From: Streptomyces sp. P9-A2
Lineage (GTDB): Bacteria > Actinomycetota > Actinomycetes > Streptomycetales > Streptomycetaceae
Direction: 5' to 3'
Assembly (NCBI RefSeq): GCF_036634175.1
Contig: NZ_JAZIFX010000001.1
Span: 186,001-250,000, forward strand
DNA length: 64,000 nt
The notes under the pieces were generated by a model. It was not told the DNA's origin, did no database searches, and saw only the letters and a program-made list of their open reading frames with translations. The first letter of the stretch is position 1, and every line of letters starts with the position of its first letter. Made by a program: the position numbers and the translations under genes. Of this stretch, positions 10,101-17,427 are shown piece after piece.

Positions 10101-10395
10101 TCCTCCCGGTCAGTTCCTCGAAGGTGCTCGTCAGGCCGGAGAAGTTGATCTGCGGTTCCAGGAGGGTCCCACCGAGCTCGGCGAAGTCCCTGGCTCCCGG
10201 CGCGGACATGCTGAAGTACTCGCCCTTCAGGCCGTGCTGCTGGACAGCGGCATCGGCTGCCGCGCCGGCGGTACGCGCGGACGTGCTGCTGCTCGCGGGT
10301 TCCGCGGCCGCCGCGGCGCTCGTGGGCAGGACCAGGGCCGCGGCGGTCAGCAGAGCCCACCACCGGGCTCTCGGGCGGGTGTGTTGTCTTGTCAT
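7132..10395 (-). CDS. Large secreted GH2 glycosidase with PA14 and LamG-like domains
   Basis: 1087 aa exported enzyme with signal peptide ARWWALLTAAALVLPTSAAAAA. Residues about 50-200 are a PA14 domain (LKGEYFS, ARWTGQIEAPATGDYTF, LFVDDKPVIDHW, MFLRWSSP). Residues about 310-860 are GH2, related to the convergent 4591-6954 enzyme (shared TTPWA, NPLPEHPRPQ, NLNGTWQF, LDQGFWPDGLYTAPSD); acid/base Glu is about 709 in FNEGWGEW and the nucleophile about 778 in GEHGG. Residues about 890-1080 are a LamG/concanavalin-like module. Two carbohydrate-contacting modules suggest action on an insoluble glycan. No LacI regulator lies within the window. Confidence 0.88.
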   Translation of the reverse strand: MTRQHTRPRARWWALLTAAALVLPTSAAAAAEPASSSTSARTAGAAADAAVQQHGLKGEYFSMSAPGARDFAELGGTLLEPQINFSGLTSTFEELTGRTEHTTARWTGQIEAPATGDYTFHATGDNGFRLFVDDKPVIDHWEPDWDREQTSEPIRLAAGEKHTFRLEMFQDLGGSNMFLRWSSPTTPKQLVPESAFTPPAGFEVFPVDLSVAEDGKRLRARFEERVGDLDEVAEHLKIEADTTAMPVTSVKAVPGDRTSLLVTLSKPVQKNQQVRFTYDGEGGLTAGGRTVPRIVRYATNASGHRLTTPWADKLDRKNPLPEHPRPQQVRSQWKNLNGTWQFSGAKAGEQPVFGRNLNEKITVPFPVESQLSGLERHEDHMFYRRLVEVPKNWKVGQGKRLKLHFGAVDYQARVWVNGKKVAEHTGGYTAFSADITDALKDRGAQEVVVAVTDTGGADQPTGKQHTSPSGIFYTQSSGIWQTVWMEPVADTAIDNVVTTPDIDTSSLAVTVESEGASGKARVEAVARDARGKVVGKASGPANRRLHLPVKKQHLWSPDDPYLYDLDVRLTDGRSADRVGSYFGMREIGIEEVGGYQKLVLNGKPVFSLATLDQGFWPDGLYTAPSDKALAFDLEAHKKLGFNAVRKHIKVEPARWFYHADKLGLLVWQDFVSGNITNETGQKAFVDQGREMMRQHHNSPSVIGWIVFNEGWGEWNREESGRIAESVKAADPSRVVNAHSGVNCCNSKGDSGKGDIIDHHDYNNDDPPFPDHRAAMDGEHGGFTLRTPGHMWPGTPTVIYSGVADKEALTRKYVENTERFYLDQAAAELSGSVYTQITDLENELNGLYTYDRREIKVDPVRVREANRKVIAAGAAAGEREQLKGGGHWTLDEGTGTTAKDGGPNGKPLTLTGGAGWTPGVSGSALEFDGQGQHAETDGPVLDTTGSYSVAGWVRLDSLPGNYATAISQDGRRQASPFYLQYGQGAFAFSTPDGKRARLETKPDTGRWYHLVGVRDDARGEIDLYVDGEPAATSTAGPAYVGSGPLAVGRAQWNGGDTDFWDGAVDEVHAYDRALTAEEVSALHDREKP

Positions 10396-10542
10396 CGAAC
10401 CTTTCCTCGCGCAGGGGGCATGGAGACAGGACGAAACGGGACTGCGTCATTTGAACGGCCTTACCGGCGACGGGTGTTCACCGGCGGTCGGTGCGGGCCC
10501 GCCGGTACCGCACGGCACCGGCGCTGCGATGGCCAGAGACCC

Positions 10543-10557
10543 TTTCAACGTTGGAAA
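10543..10557. promoter_or_regulatory. LacI-like operator upstream of GH2 gene
   Basis: TTTCAACGTTGGAAA contains the perfect 8-bp palindrome CAACGTTG and near-symmetric arms. A central CG in an A/T-flanked palindrome is typical of LacI-family operators that control glycosidase genes. It is about 150 bases upstream of the start at 10395. Confidence 0.5.
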
Positions 10558-10715
10558 TTCACTGTGCAGCGGAATGACAACACGTCACCGAACGGCTGTC
10601 CAGACTTCGCGCACAGCTGGCTGCCCGTCAGGAACCCGCGCAGCCGGGGCACAAGGAGGCGAGAGCCGCCGCGGCGGGCCACGGAGGACCACGGCGGATC
10701 GCGGCGGCGCAGACC

Positions 10716-11519
10716 TCAGGGAATACGGGCGACTCCGACGTACAACGGGATCTGTTCACTTCGGCTGTGCTGCTCCCCGGGATCCGGGTGCCAGCGCTCC
10801 GCGAGCTCTATGCCGGGGTCGATCAACTCGAGTCCCGCGAAGAACCTGGCGAACTCGTCGCGTGACCGGACCTGGGCGGAGGTCCCTCCCTTGCGGTAGA
10901 CCTCGACGACACGCTCCCAGGTCTCGGCGTCGAAGTCTCCTGTCGCGTGGGAGAGAGCCAGATAGCTGCCGGGGGCAAGGGACTTGAGCAGTTCGGACAC
11001 GATCCGGTAGGGGTCGTCCTCCTCTGCCACCAGGTGCAGCAAGGCCACCAGGGACAGGGTGACCGGCTGCTCGAAGTCGAGGGTCTCTCTCGCCGCCGCG
11101 AGGATCTTCTCCGGCTCCCTCGCGTCGGCCTGTATGTAGGCGGTACCGCCCTCCGGCGTGCTGTGCAGGAGCGCCTCGGAATGCCTGAGGACGATCGGGT
11201 CGTTGTCCGCGTACACCACGCGGGCCTCGGGTGCGACTCTCTGGACGATCTGGTGGAGATTGGGTTCGGTGGGTATTCCCGTGCCGATGTCGAGGAACTG
11301 ACGGACGCCCCGCTCCGCGACCAGCCGGGCGGCCCGGTGCATGAAGTCGCGGTTGGCCCGAGCCATTTCCTTCACCGCGGGGAAGAAGGAGATCACTTTC
11401 TCGGCGGCTTCCCAGTCGACGGGATAGTTGTCCTTTCCGCCGAGGAAGTAGTCGTACATGCGGGCCGACTGGGGTTTGCTGGTGTCGATGTCGTCCGCGT
11501 TGAATCCCGCTTCTGTCAC
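10716..11519 (-). CDS. SAM-dependent methyltransferase, DUF574/Methyltransf_19 family
   Basis: 267 aa protein of the family very expanded in Streptomyces. N-terminal signature SARMYDYFLGGKDNYPVD, SAM-binding FLDIGTGIPT and acidic VVYADNDPIVL are all present. The physiological substrate of the family is unknown to me. GTG start with GGAGGAA 4 bases away. A paralogue occurs at 49598-50401, sharing the YNYLLGGKDNYPVD-type motif. It lies downstream of and on the same strand as the XRE/DUF397 pair, but separated by about 100 bases. Confidence 0.9.
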   Translation of the reverse strand: MTEAGFNADDIDTSKPQSARMYDYFLGGKDNYPVDWEAAEKVISFFPAVKEMARANRDFMHRAARLVAERGVRQFLDIGTGIPTEPNLHQIVQRVAPEARVVYADNDPIVLRHSEALLHSTPEGGTAYIQADAREPEKILAAARETLDFEQPVTLSLVALLHLVAEEDDPYRIVSELLKSLAPGSYLALSHATGDFDAETWERVVEVYRKGGTSAQVRSRDEFARFFAGLELIDPGIELAERWHPDPGEQHSRSEQIPLYVGVARIP

Positions 11520-11622
11520 TTCATTCCTCCGCTACGGCATCGGCGTGGTGATTCATTTCATTCAACCGGTACTGATCAGTGCGCTCACGAAGGGACGCGC
11601 CCCAGTACGTTCCAGCCAGGTC

Positions 11623-11856
11623 TCAGGCAACCAGGAAGTCGACCGCTCCCGACTTGGCCGCTCTGACCAGATCGGCGATCGCGGCGGTGGTGCAGATGAG
11701 GGCGGGGCCGTCGGGGTCCGTCGACTGCCTCAGCGCCACCCTCCCCCCGCCGAGTTTCTTCACCTCGACACAGTTTCCGTTATTGCTGCCGCTCCACGGT
11801 TTGTGCCACCCCTCGGTTCCCAGATCACCTGTGGCGTTCATCGTGTGCTTCATCAT
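11623..11856 (-). CDS. DUF397 protein (Scr2-like partner of XRE regulator)
   Basis: 77 aa acidic small protein with WHKPWSGSNNGNCVEV and the closing IADLVRAAKSGAVDFL typical of DUF397. Its ATG overlaps the XRE stop as ATGA, so the two are co-translated. XRE/DUF397 pairs (for example Scr1/Scr2 in S. coelicolor, from memory) behave as toxin-antitoxin-like or signalling pairs that affect antibiotic production and sporulation. DNA-binding is not expected for this partner. Confidence 0.88.
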   Translation of the reverse strand: MMKHTMNATGDLGTEGWHKPWSGSNNGNCVEVKKLGGGRVALRQSTDPDGPALICTTAAIADLVRAAKSGAVDFLVA

Positions 11857-12719
11857 TCCCACTCCTTGCGGACGTCCGAAAGGAATTCCCTGGTGCGCCC
11901 CTTGGACATGGCTTGGGCGCTCATCCGGTCGAGCACTTCGCGGTGCAGCGCGACTTCCCTCCGGTCTTCGCTGTACTGGGCGCCGCCGAGATTGTCCGTT
12001 CCGACGATGTCCGGGAAATCCGGCATCGGAAGACGGAAGAGAGTGAAGGGGCCGAAGGCGCCCGGGTGCAGTCCGGCGGTGAAGGGCAGCACCTGAAGTG
12101 TGACGTTCGACAGGTCCGTCACCTCGATCAGACGGTCGATCTGGGCCTTCATGACCTCGTGTCCGCCGGCCGGCCGCCGCAGGACGGTCTCGTCCATGAC
12201 GATCCACAGCCGGGGCGCAGCCGGGCTCCGGCGGGTGAGCAGCGCCTGACGCTCCATCCGCAGTGCCACACGCCGGGTCAGTTCCTCCGGCGTCGGGTGG
12301 GGCCGGCTCAGCCTCAGGACGTCGCGGGCGTAGTCCTCGGTCTGGAGGAGTCCCGGGACGACGTGGGGTTCGTAACCCCGTATGTGGGTGGCCGAGTTCT
12401 CCAGGCTGACGTGCACCGCGAACCAGTCCGGCAGGGCGTCACGGTAACTCTTCCACCAGCCGGGCTGGTTGGCCTGGTCGGTCAGGGCGAGGAACTCCCG
12501 GGCCTCGTCCTCCGGTACGCCGTAGATCTCCAACAGCGCCTTGACCGTGGCCCACTTCAGGGTGACCTTGGCCTGCTCCGTCCTGGTGACCGTGGTGTGG
12601 GCCTGGCGCAGCCTGGCACCGACGTCCTGTGCCGAGAGGCCCTTGGCCCGCCGAAGTTCCTGGAGCCGTCTGCCCAGAACCATCTGAAGAACGGTCGGGG
12701 CCGACCGCGGTGCGCTCAC
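11853..12719 (-). CDS. XRE-family regulator with DUF5753 (Scr1-like)
   Basis: 288 aa. Residues about 10-65 form a helix-turn-helix (LGRRLQELRRAKGLSAQDVG, then TVTRTEQAK); the remaining 200 residues carry the DUF5753 block (VPGLLQTEDYARDVL, RMERQALLTR, WIVMDETVLRR, LQVLPF). The frame is open to 12881, but a GTG at 12719 has GAGGAGG about 7 bases upstream and gives the family's usual N-terminus. It overlaps the DUF397 gene by ATGA and is divergent from the HATPase gene, a common Streptomyces trio. Confidence 0.9.
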   Translation of the reverse strand: MSAPRSAPTVLQMVLGRRLQELRRAKGLSAQDVGARLRQAHTTVTRTEQAKVTLKWATVKALLEIYGVPEDEAREFLALTDQANQPGWWKSYRDALPDWFAVHVSLENSATHIRGYEPHVVPGLLQTEDYARDVLRLSRPHPTPEELTRRVALRMERQALLTRRSPAAPRLWIVMDETVLRRPAGGHEVMKAQIDRLIEVTDLSNVTLQVLPFTAGLHPGAFGPFTLFRLPMPDFPDIVGTDNLGGAQYSEDRREVALHREVLDRMSAQAMSKGRTREFLSDVRKEWE

Positions 12720-12975
12720 GTCGCATGCCTCCTCGAACGGCCGGTCGCCGAGCAGTCTGCCACGGGCCCCACCCCGCGGACAGGCGCACAGCGAGGTTGC
12801 GCACTGTGCAAAGTGACGGGTTGCCAGAGCGCTCGCGGGGCAACCATAGTGACGGGGTGACCAGGTTTCCCCGGACCGCACGCCAGGCGCCGGCTACGCC
12901 TGGCCACGTGGACACCTGTCATGACCGCTCCCCCAGCTCACGGCATCCGGTGTTCCCCCACGTTAGGAATCGTTC

Positions 12976-13434
12976 GTGGCCTTAACCGACGCCACCCCCA
13001 CGGCCGGTGGCACCCCTCCCCCCGACCTCGGCGGCGCCGCCTGCCGAGCCGCCTACTTCCTGCCCTCCGACCGCAGAACCGTCGGGAGGGCCCGTCACCT
13101 CGTGACGGAGCAGCTCGACGTCTGGGGTGTCGTCCCGGACACCTGCGACACAGCGGCCCTTGTGGTGAGCGAGCTTCTCACCAACGCCGTCCTCCACACG
13201 AGCAGCCGGAGAGTCGCCTGCACCCTGGGAGCCACACCGGACCTGGTGCTGATCCAGGTCACGGACGACGGCAGCGGTCCGTCCGTGCCCCGGACGCGAC
13301 GGGCCGATGCCCGGGACGAGGCAGGACGCGGGCTGCTGCTGGTCAAGGCGATGTCGGAACGCTGGGGGGTGGAGGTCACCGAATACGGGGACGGCCGGAC
13401 CGTATGGGCGACGCTGCGCACGACCCGGCCCTGA
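12976..13434 (+). CDS. RsbW-like ATP-binding regulatory protein (HATPase_c_2)
   Basis: 152 aa single-domain GHKL ATPase resembling anti-sigma-factor kinases. N box SELLTNAVLHT, G1 box VTDDGSGP and G2 box GRGLLLVKAMSERWG are visible. Residues about 25-35 hold the AAYFLPSDRRTVGRAR motif seen in the Streptomyces subgroup. GTG start. Its divergent pairing with the XRE-DUF397 operon suggests a shared signalling function; no sigma factor or anti-anti-sigma gene is adjacent. Confidence 0.85.
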   Translation: MALTDATPTAGGTPPPDLGGAACRAAYFLPSDRRTVGRARHLVTEQLDVWGVVPDTCDTAALVVSELLTNAVLHTSSRRVACTLGATPDLVLIQVTDDGSGPSVPRTRRADARDEAGRGLLLVKAMSERWGVEVTEYGDGRTVWATLRTTRP

Positions 13435-13528
13435 GCCCACAGCCGCACAGCCGGTCCGCCCGGCCGTCGCCGCCCGGTCCGCGCTCTGACATCATGAACC
13501 AAACGGAACTCCGCTCCGGAATGAGGGT

Positions 13529-13545
13529 ACGGAACCACGTTCCGT
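13529..13545. promoter_or_regulatory. Palindromic operator before TetR gene
   Basis: ACGGAAC-CAC-GTTCCGT has perfect 7-bp arms and sits 33 bases upstream of the TetR GTG. A weaker related sequence (CGGAACTCCGCTCCGGA) lies just upstream at 13504-13520. Autoregulation by the TetR product is the simplest reading. Confidence 0.55.
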
Positions 13546-13577
13546 GCAGCAGGTCCGGCGGCGGAGGGAGCGACACG

Positions 13578-14180
13578 GTGAGCGACACCGACGGCAGGGA
13601 CAGCGAGGAAGCGGGGCGCGCGGGCCGGCCCAAGCGGACGGACGCCCGGCGCAACGAGAAGGCGCTGCTCGACGCGGCGGCCACCGTCTTCGTCACGTCG
13701 GGCGTGGATGCGCCGGTGCGCGACATCGCGGCCGAGGCCGGTGTCGGGGTGGGCACGATCTACCGCCACTTCCCGACCCGGGCGGATCTCATCATCGCCG
13801 TCTACCGGCACCAGGTCGAGGCCTGCGCCGAGGCCGGCCCGGCCCTCCTGGAGAGCAGCGCGACGCCGTACGCGGCGCTGCGGGAATGGATCGGTCTCTT
13901 CGTCGACTTCCTGGTCACCAAGCACGGACTCGCCGGTGTGCTGCAGTCCGACAACGCCGGCTTCGAGACGCTGCACGCCTACTTCCTCGACCGGCTCGTG
14001 CCCGTGTGTTCCCAACTGCTCGCCACCGCGGCCGCGGCCGGTGAGATCCGCCCCGACGTGGAGGCCTACGCGCTCATGCGCGGCGTGGGGAACCTCTGCA
14101 TCGGCGCGGACAGCGATCCCCGCTACGACGCACGCCCGCTGGTCGACCTCCTGATCACCGGGCTGCGGCAACCGCGCTGA
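13578..14180 (+). CDS. TetR-family regulator
   Basis: 200 aa. The N-terminal helix-turn-helix reads PVRDIAAEAGVGVGTIYRHFPTRADL; the C-terminal ligand domain is of the kind with a FVDFLVTKHGLAG region, common in Streptomyces repressors. An ATG at 13494 is in frame, but the palindrome at 13529 would then fall inside the gene; the GTG at 13578 has GGAGGGAG 9 bases upstream and is preferred. No likely target operon is next to it; it may act on itself or at a distance. Confidence 0.85.
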   Translation: MSDTDGRDSEEAGRAGRPKRTDARRNEKALLDAAATVFVTSGVDAPVRDIAAEAGVGVGTIYRHFPTRADLIIAVYRHQVEACAEAGPALLESSATPYAALREWIGLFVDFLVTKHGLAGVLQSDNAGFETLHAYFLDRLVPVCSQLLATAAAAGEIRPDVEAYALMRGVGNLCIGADSDPRYDARPLVDLLITGLRQPR

Positions 14181-14318
14181 CGCCCGTGGGTGCCCCTTCT
14201 CGCCGCTACGTTTCCATGCCGGCCGGCCGCGGCCATGAAGCACCGGCTGCGGCCTCCCCGGGTGGGAGACTGCCGGGATGATCGACCGCGCGTTCGCCGT
14301 CCGCCTCGTCGAGGCGTA

Positions 14319-14388
14319 GTGGGAGCGGTGCAGTGGGAGCGGTGCAGTGGGAGCGGTGCAGTGGGAGCGGTGCAGTGGGAGCGGTGCA
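14319..14388. repeat. Five perfect 14-bp tandem repeats
   Basis: GTGGGAGCGGTGCA is repeated five times without a mismatch in the intergenic space between the TetR and DinB-like genes. The 14-base period is not a multiple of three and the block lies outside supported genes. The rest of 14181-14495 shows nothing I can assign. Confidence 0.9.
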
Positions 14389-14495
14389 GTTCGCCGATGG
14401 CGACCTGGGCGCCGCCGCCGCCGCTGCGGCTGAGCAGTGCCACGGGAATCCGCAGTCGTGCCGGCACCGCCCGCAGGACCTCACTCCCCGGCCGG

Positions 14496-15095
14496 TCAGC
14501 GGTTGCCGGCCTCCCTCGCCGCCTGCTCCAGCCGGTCTCGGTGGGCCTCCCACCAGGCAGCGTCATCGGACGGCAGGGCGCTCGCTCCCTTCCCCCAGCC
14601 GACGGCCCCGTCGATGAGCTCCCGCAGGATGTCCGCGTGGCCGGCGTGCCGGTGGGTGTCGGCGATCACGCGCACCAGGAGGTGGTGCAGTGTGGTCTCG
14701 CTCCGCTCCTTCGGCCACCACGGGACATGGCCGACGGTGTCGAGCGCGAGTGCCGCGAACGTGCTGTCCGCGTGCTCCCAGGCACGGTGGTAGAGCGCGA
14801 CGATCTCCTCGCGCGACTCGTCCGCGGTGGCCCACATGTCCGCGTTGGGTTCGGCGTCCTGCGTGTACCACCAGGACGGCGGATCCTGATGGAAGAACGG
14901 CCGGCCGAACACGTCGCCGAAGTAACCCAGTTCCACTCCGGCGGCGTGCTTGACCAGCCCCAGCAGGTTGGTACCGGTGGGCGTCAGCGGGCGGCGGACG
15001 TCGTACTCCGGGAGCCCTTCGAGTTTCCACACCAGGGCTTCCCTGGCGTCCTGCAGATACCGGGTCAGGTCCGCTTTCGGGTTCGGTTCCGTCAT
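14496..15095 (-). CDS. DinB-like / DUF664 protein
   Basis: 199 aa four-helix-bundle protein of the DinB/YfiT superfamily (many bind a divalent metal and act in thiol transfer). Visible motifs: TNLLGLVKHAAGVELGYFGD, with the first metal His, and LVRVIADTHRHAGHADILRE with the last pair of His. The start at 15095 (MTEPNPKADL) is preferred over an upstream in-frame site because the family begins about ten residues before the first helix. The substrate is unknown. Confidence 0.87.
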   Translation of the reverse strand: MTEPNPKADLTRYLQDAREALVWKLEGLPEYDVRRPLTPTGTNLLGLVKHAAGVELGYFGDVFGRPFFHQDPPSWWYTQDAEPNADMWATADESREEIVALYHRAWEHADSTFAALALDTVGHVPWWPKERSETTLHHLLVRVIADTHRHAGHADILRELIDGAVGWGKGASALPSDDAAWWEAHRDRLEQAAREAGNR

Positions 15096-15161
15096 GCCCC
15101 GCAGTCTCGCACCGGGCACTGACAGCCGGGCGTCCGGCGCCGAGGGCCAGGGCGGCCGGGG

Positions 15162-16748
15162 TCATCGTCCGAGGGCGGAGGAGAACGCGTTGCGGATGTC
15201 GGACTTCGACGGCGTGACGTACTTGTCCGAGGGGATGACGCCGTAGGTGAAGAAGAGCGACGGGCAGGTGGAGCCGCTGATCTGCACCGTGCGGTCGACG
15301 ACGCGCTTGCCGGTGCGCAGCGCGTACACCTTCACCGGGAGCGAGATCCTGCGGAACGTGACGTCGGTGATCCGCCCGCTGGTCTCGCTGCGGTAGGGGC
15401 AGGTGCGGACGGCGCTCCCGAAGCCCTGTTGGCCCACGCACACCACCAGTGAGGCCTTCGCCGCGTCGGTGGTCCGCCAGGCGCCGGGAAGCTTGCCCGA
15501 GTGCTCGCTGTCTCCCAGGAACAGGGACCGGCCGGAGCCCGCGCGGCGGGCGGGAGCCCCCTCGTACTTCGCCGGATCCTCGCAGTAGCGGTTCTCGCGC
15601 ACCAACTCCTGCACCTCGTCCAGTTGCAGGGCCAGCACGGCCTTCCTGATCGCCTTGCGGGCCCGGCCCTCATGGCTGTCGCCGGGGTACTCGTCCAGCA
15701 GCCGCTGGTAGCGGGACTCCGCCTGCGACCACTCCTGCGTGCCCATCAGGGCGTCGCCGCAGCCCATCAGTGCGGCCGGAGCGAGCCGGTCGGCGGTCTC
15801 GGAGGAACGGTCCAGGACCTGCTGACCCGGCTCGGACTCCCGGTCTCCGAGCCAGTCCGTGATCCGGACCGTCTCGCAGGCGTCGTCGGTGGGCAGCCCG
15901 TCCAGGAAACGGTCCAGGGAGGCCCCGACCGTGGCGTCGTTGCGGGAGTCCTCCTTCAGGATCGAGGCCAGCAGGCGGAAGCCCGAGGTCAGGTCGTCCT
16001 GGTCGCCGTTCAGTCCGGCGGCCAGCCGGGTTTGCGCCGTTTCCAGTCGCTCACAGGTGTCGACCGCCGTGTCGCCGCGTGCGGCCACCGGGGCCGCGGC
16101 GAGCCTGTGCCCCGCCCACACCCGTTCCTGGGCCTTGGTCACCGCCCCGCAGTCACCGTCCGCGCGTGCCCGGGCGATGTCGTCCTCGATGCCGTGGGCG
16201 TCGAACCGCAGCAGCCCCACCCCCAGCAGCACCGCGACGGAGAGGCCGAGCGCGACCAGGCGCTGCGCCGTCCGCGGGCTGCCCCTCCGACGCCGGGCGA
16301 GCAGCCATCCGTGCGCCACGACCGCCGCCCACCACAGCAGCAGGAGCACCTCGCTCCAGGTATCGGCGGTCGCGGCCGTCGTCCAGACCAGCGCGAGGGT
16401 GACCACCGCGGCGGTCCAGAACAATCCATGGCGGCGCATCAGCAGATAGCCCACCCCCAGGAGGGACGCGTTGCCGAGAGCGACCGCGAGCGGATCGTGC
16501 CGCACCGGATCCTGGAACGACGCTCCCTGCGACGGCGGGTCGTGGGCGGGCGGGCCCGGCAGATCCTGCGGGGCCCCGGGGCTGTGCGGAGGTGCGGGCG
16601 GCCGGGTCGGAATCGACGGCGCGGGCGGTTCGGTCGGCTTCGGTGGTGCGGAGGGGTCGGTCGGCACAGGTGGTGCGAAGGGGTCGGTCGGCACAGGTGG
16701 CGCGGACGGGTCGTCGTCCGGTCCGGTGGGCGGCGGCGGAAAGGTCAT
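15162..16748 (-). CDS. Membrane protein with proline-rich N-terminus and TPR-like C-terminal region
   Basis: 528 aa, family not recognised. Residues 1-75 are Pro-rich with the repeating PSAPPVPTDPFAPP pattern; about 95-190 contain three or four membrane helices (LLGVGYLLMRR, AAVVTLALVWTTAATADTW, LVALGLSVAVLLGVGLL). The outer part has regularly spaced Cys and a TPR-like stretch (EWSQAESRYQRLLDEYPGD). The C-terminal third is probably a small extracytoplasmic domain. The ATG at 16748 gives a typical Pro-rich start; the frame is open further upstream. Confidence 0.75.
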   Translation of the reverse strand: MTFPPPPTGPDDDPSAPPVPTDPFAPPVPTDPSAPPKPTEPPAPSIPTRPPAPPHSPGAPQDLPGPPAHDPPSQGASFQDPVRHDPLAVALGNASLLGVGYLLMRRHGLFWTAAVVTLALVWTTAATADTWSEVLLLLWWAAVVAHGWLLARRRRGSPRTAQRLVALGLSVAVLLGVGLLRFDAHGIEDDIARARADGDCGAVTKAQERVWAGHRLAAAPVAARGDTAVDTCERLETAQTRLAAGLNGDQDDLTSGFRLLASILKEDSRNDATVGASLDRFLDGLPTDDACETVRITDWLGDRESEPGQQVLDRSSETADRLAPAALMGCGDALMGTQEWSQAESRYQRLLDEYPGDSHEGRARKAIRKAVLALQLDEVQELVRENRYCEDPAKYEGAPARRAGSGRSLFLGDSEHSGKLPGAWRTTDAAKASLVVCVGQQGFGSAVRTCPYRSETSGRITDVTFRRISLPVKVYALRTGKRVVDRTVQISGSTCPSLFFTYGVIPSDKYVTPSKSDIRNAFSSALGR

Positions 16749-17030
16749 CGGTCCCCCAGGTGACGATCGTCGTACGGGGCGGGACGGGCGTGTCACGGCT
16801 CGTCCGGCAGGCGGGAGTGCCGCGCGCGGCTCCCGCTTCCTCCACAGGCCGGCTCTCCAAGGCGTCCCCGCCCTCCCCGGCACCTCCATTCCACCGCGTT
16901 CCAGCGTTGATCAGCACCCCTGCGGCAGCACTGAATCATCCCCAACCAGCTTGTACAGCAGGCCCGTTGCCCTTTTTACCGTTTCGCCGACCGGCTGGTG
17001 CCCCCGTCACGGGCCGCCGCGGCCAGGTGT

Positions 17031-17427
17031 CAGCCGGTGCGACGGCGGATCGACTTGAAGGCGGCGTATCGGGCCAGGCCCTCGACGGAACTCCTCACGG
17101 GCGATCCGCATGTCCGCCTCCGGGGCACCTCGTCCTCGGGCCCCCTGGGCCGGCCGGCGCCGTGGAGGAGGACCGCGGGCGGCACGACGTCGTGGTCGGC
17201 TTCGGAGCGCGGATCGCACAGCGCGGCGGCGGGTCCGTAGGAGAGCAGGTGTGGTGGCCGTCGTCGCTCCGTCCAGGAAGGTGGTCGACGGCCGGTCGCC
17301 GTACGGCGTCGTCCTCGGGCCCGAAGCCCACGGTGCCGGGTGCGTCCGCCCGGCCGGGGAGGGGGCCGGGGGCGTCCTCCCCGAGCCGGTCGGTGGCCGG
17401 TTCCCGGCGGGACGGCGCCTTGGTCAT
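17031..17427 (-). pseudogene. Decayed gene downstream of pobA-like gene
   Basis: An ATG at 17427 overlaps the monooxygenase stop by ATGA, a start typical of an operon gene. It reads in one frame to about 17247 and then good GC-rich third positions move to another minus frame (LSYGPAAALCDPR...) ending at a TGA at 17031. I read this as a real gene with a frameshift near 17246, or a sequencing slip. The product was not recognised. The flanking 16749-17030 shows nothing I can support. Confidence 0.35.

Noticed and set aside
6958..10899. A 1313-codon plus-strand frame opposite the large GH2 gene
   Set aside because: Low-complexity Gly/Val/Arg-rich text antisense to a gene with clear PA14 and GH2 motifs.
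13494..13577. Longer TetR start at ATG 13494
   Set aside because: It would place the palindromic operator inside the gene and lacks a Shine-Dalgarno, while GTG 13578 has GGAGGGAG.
14319..14388. CRISPR array at the 14-bp repeats
   Set aside because: Units are contiguous with no spacers and far too short for CRISPR repeats; no cas genes nearby.
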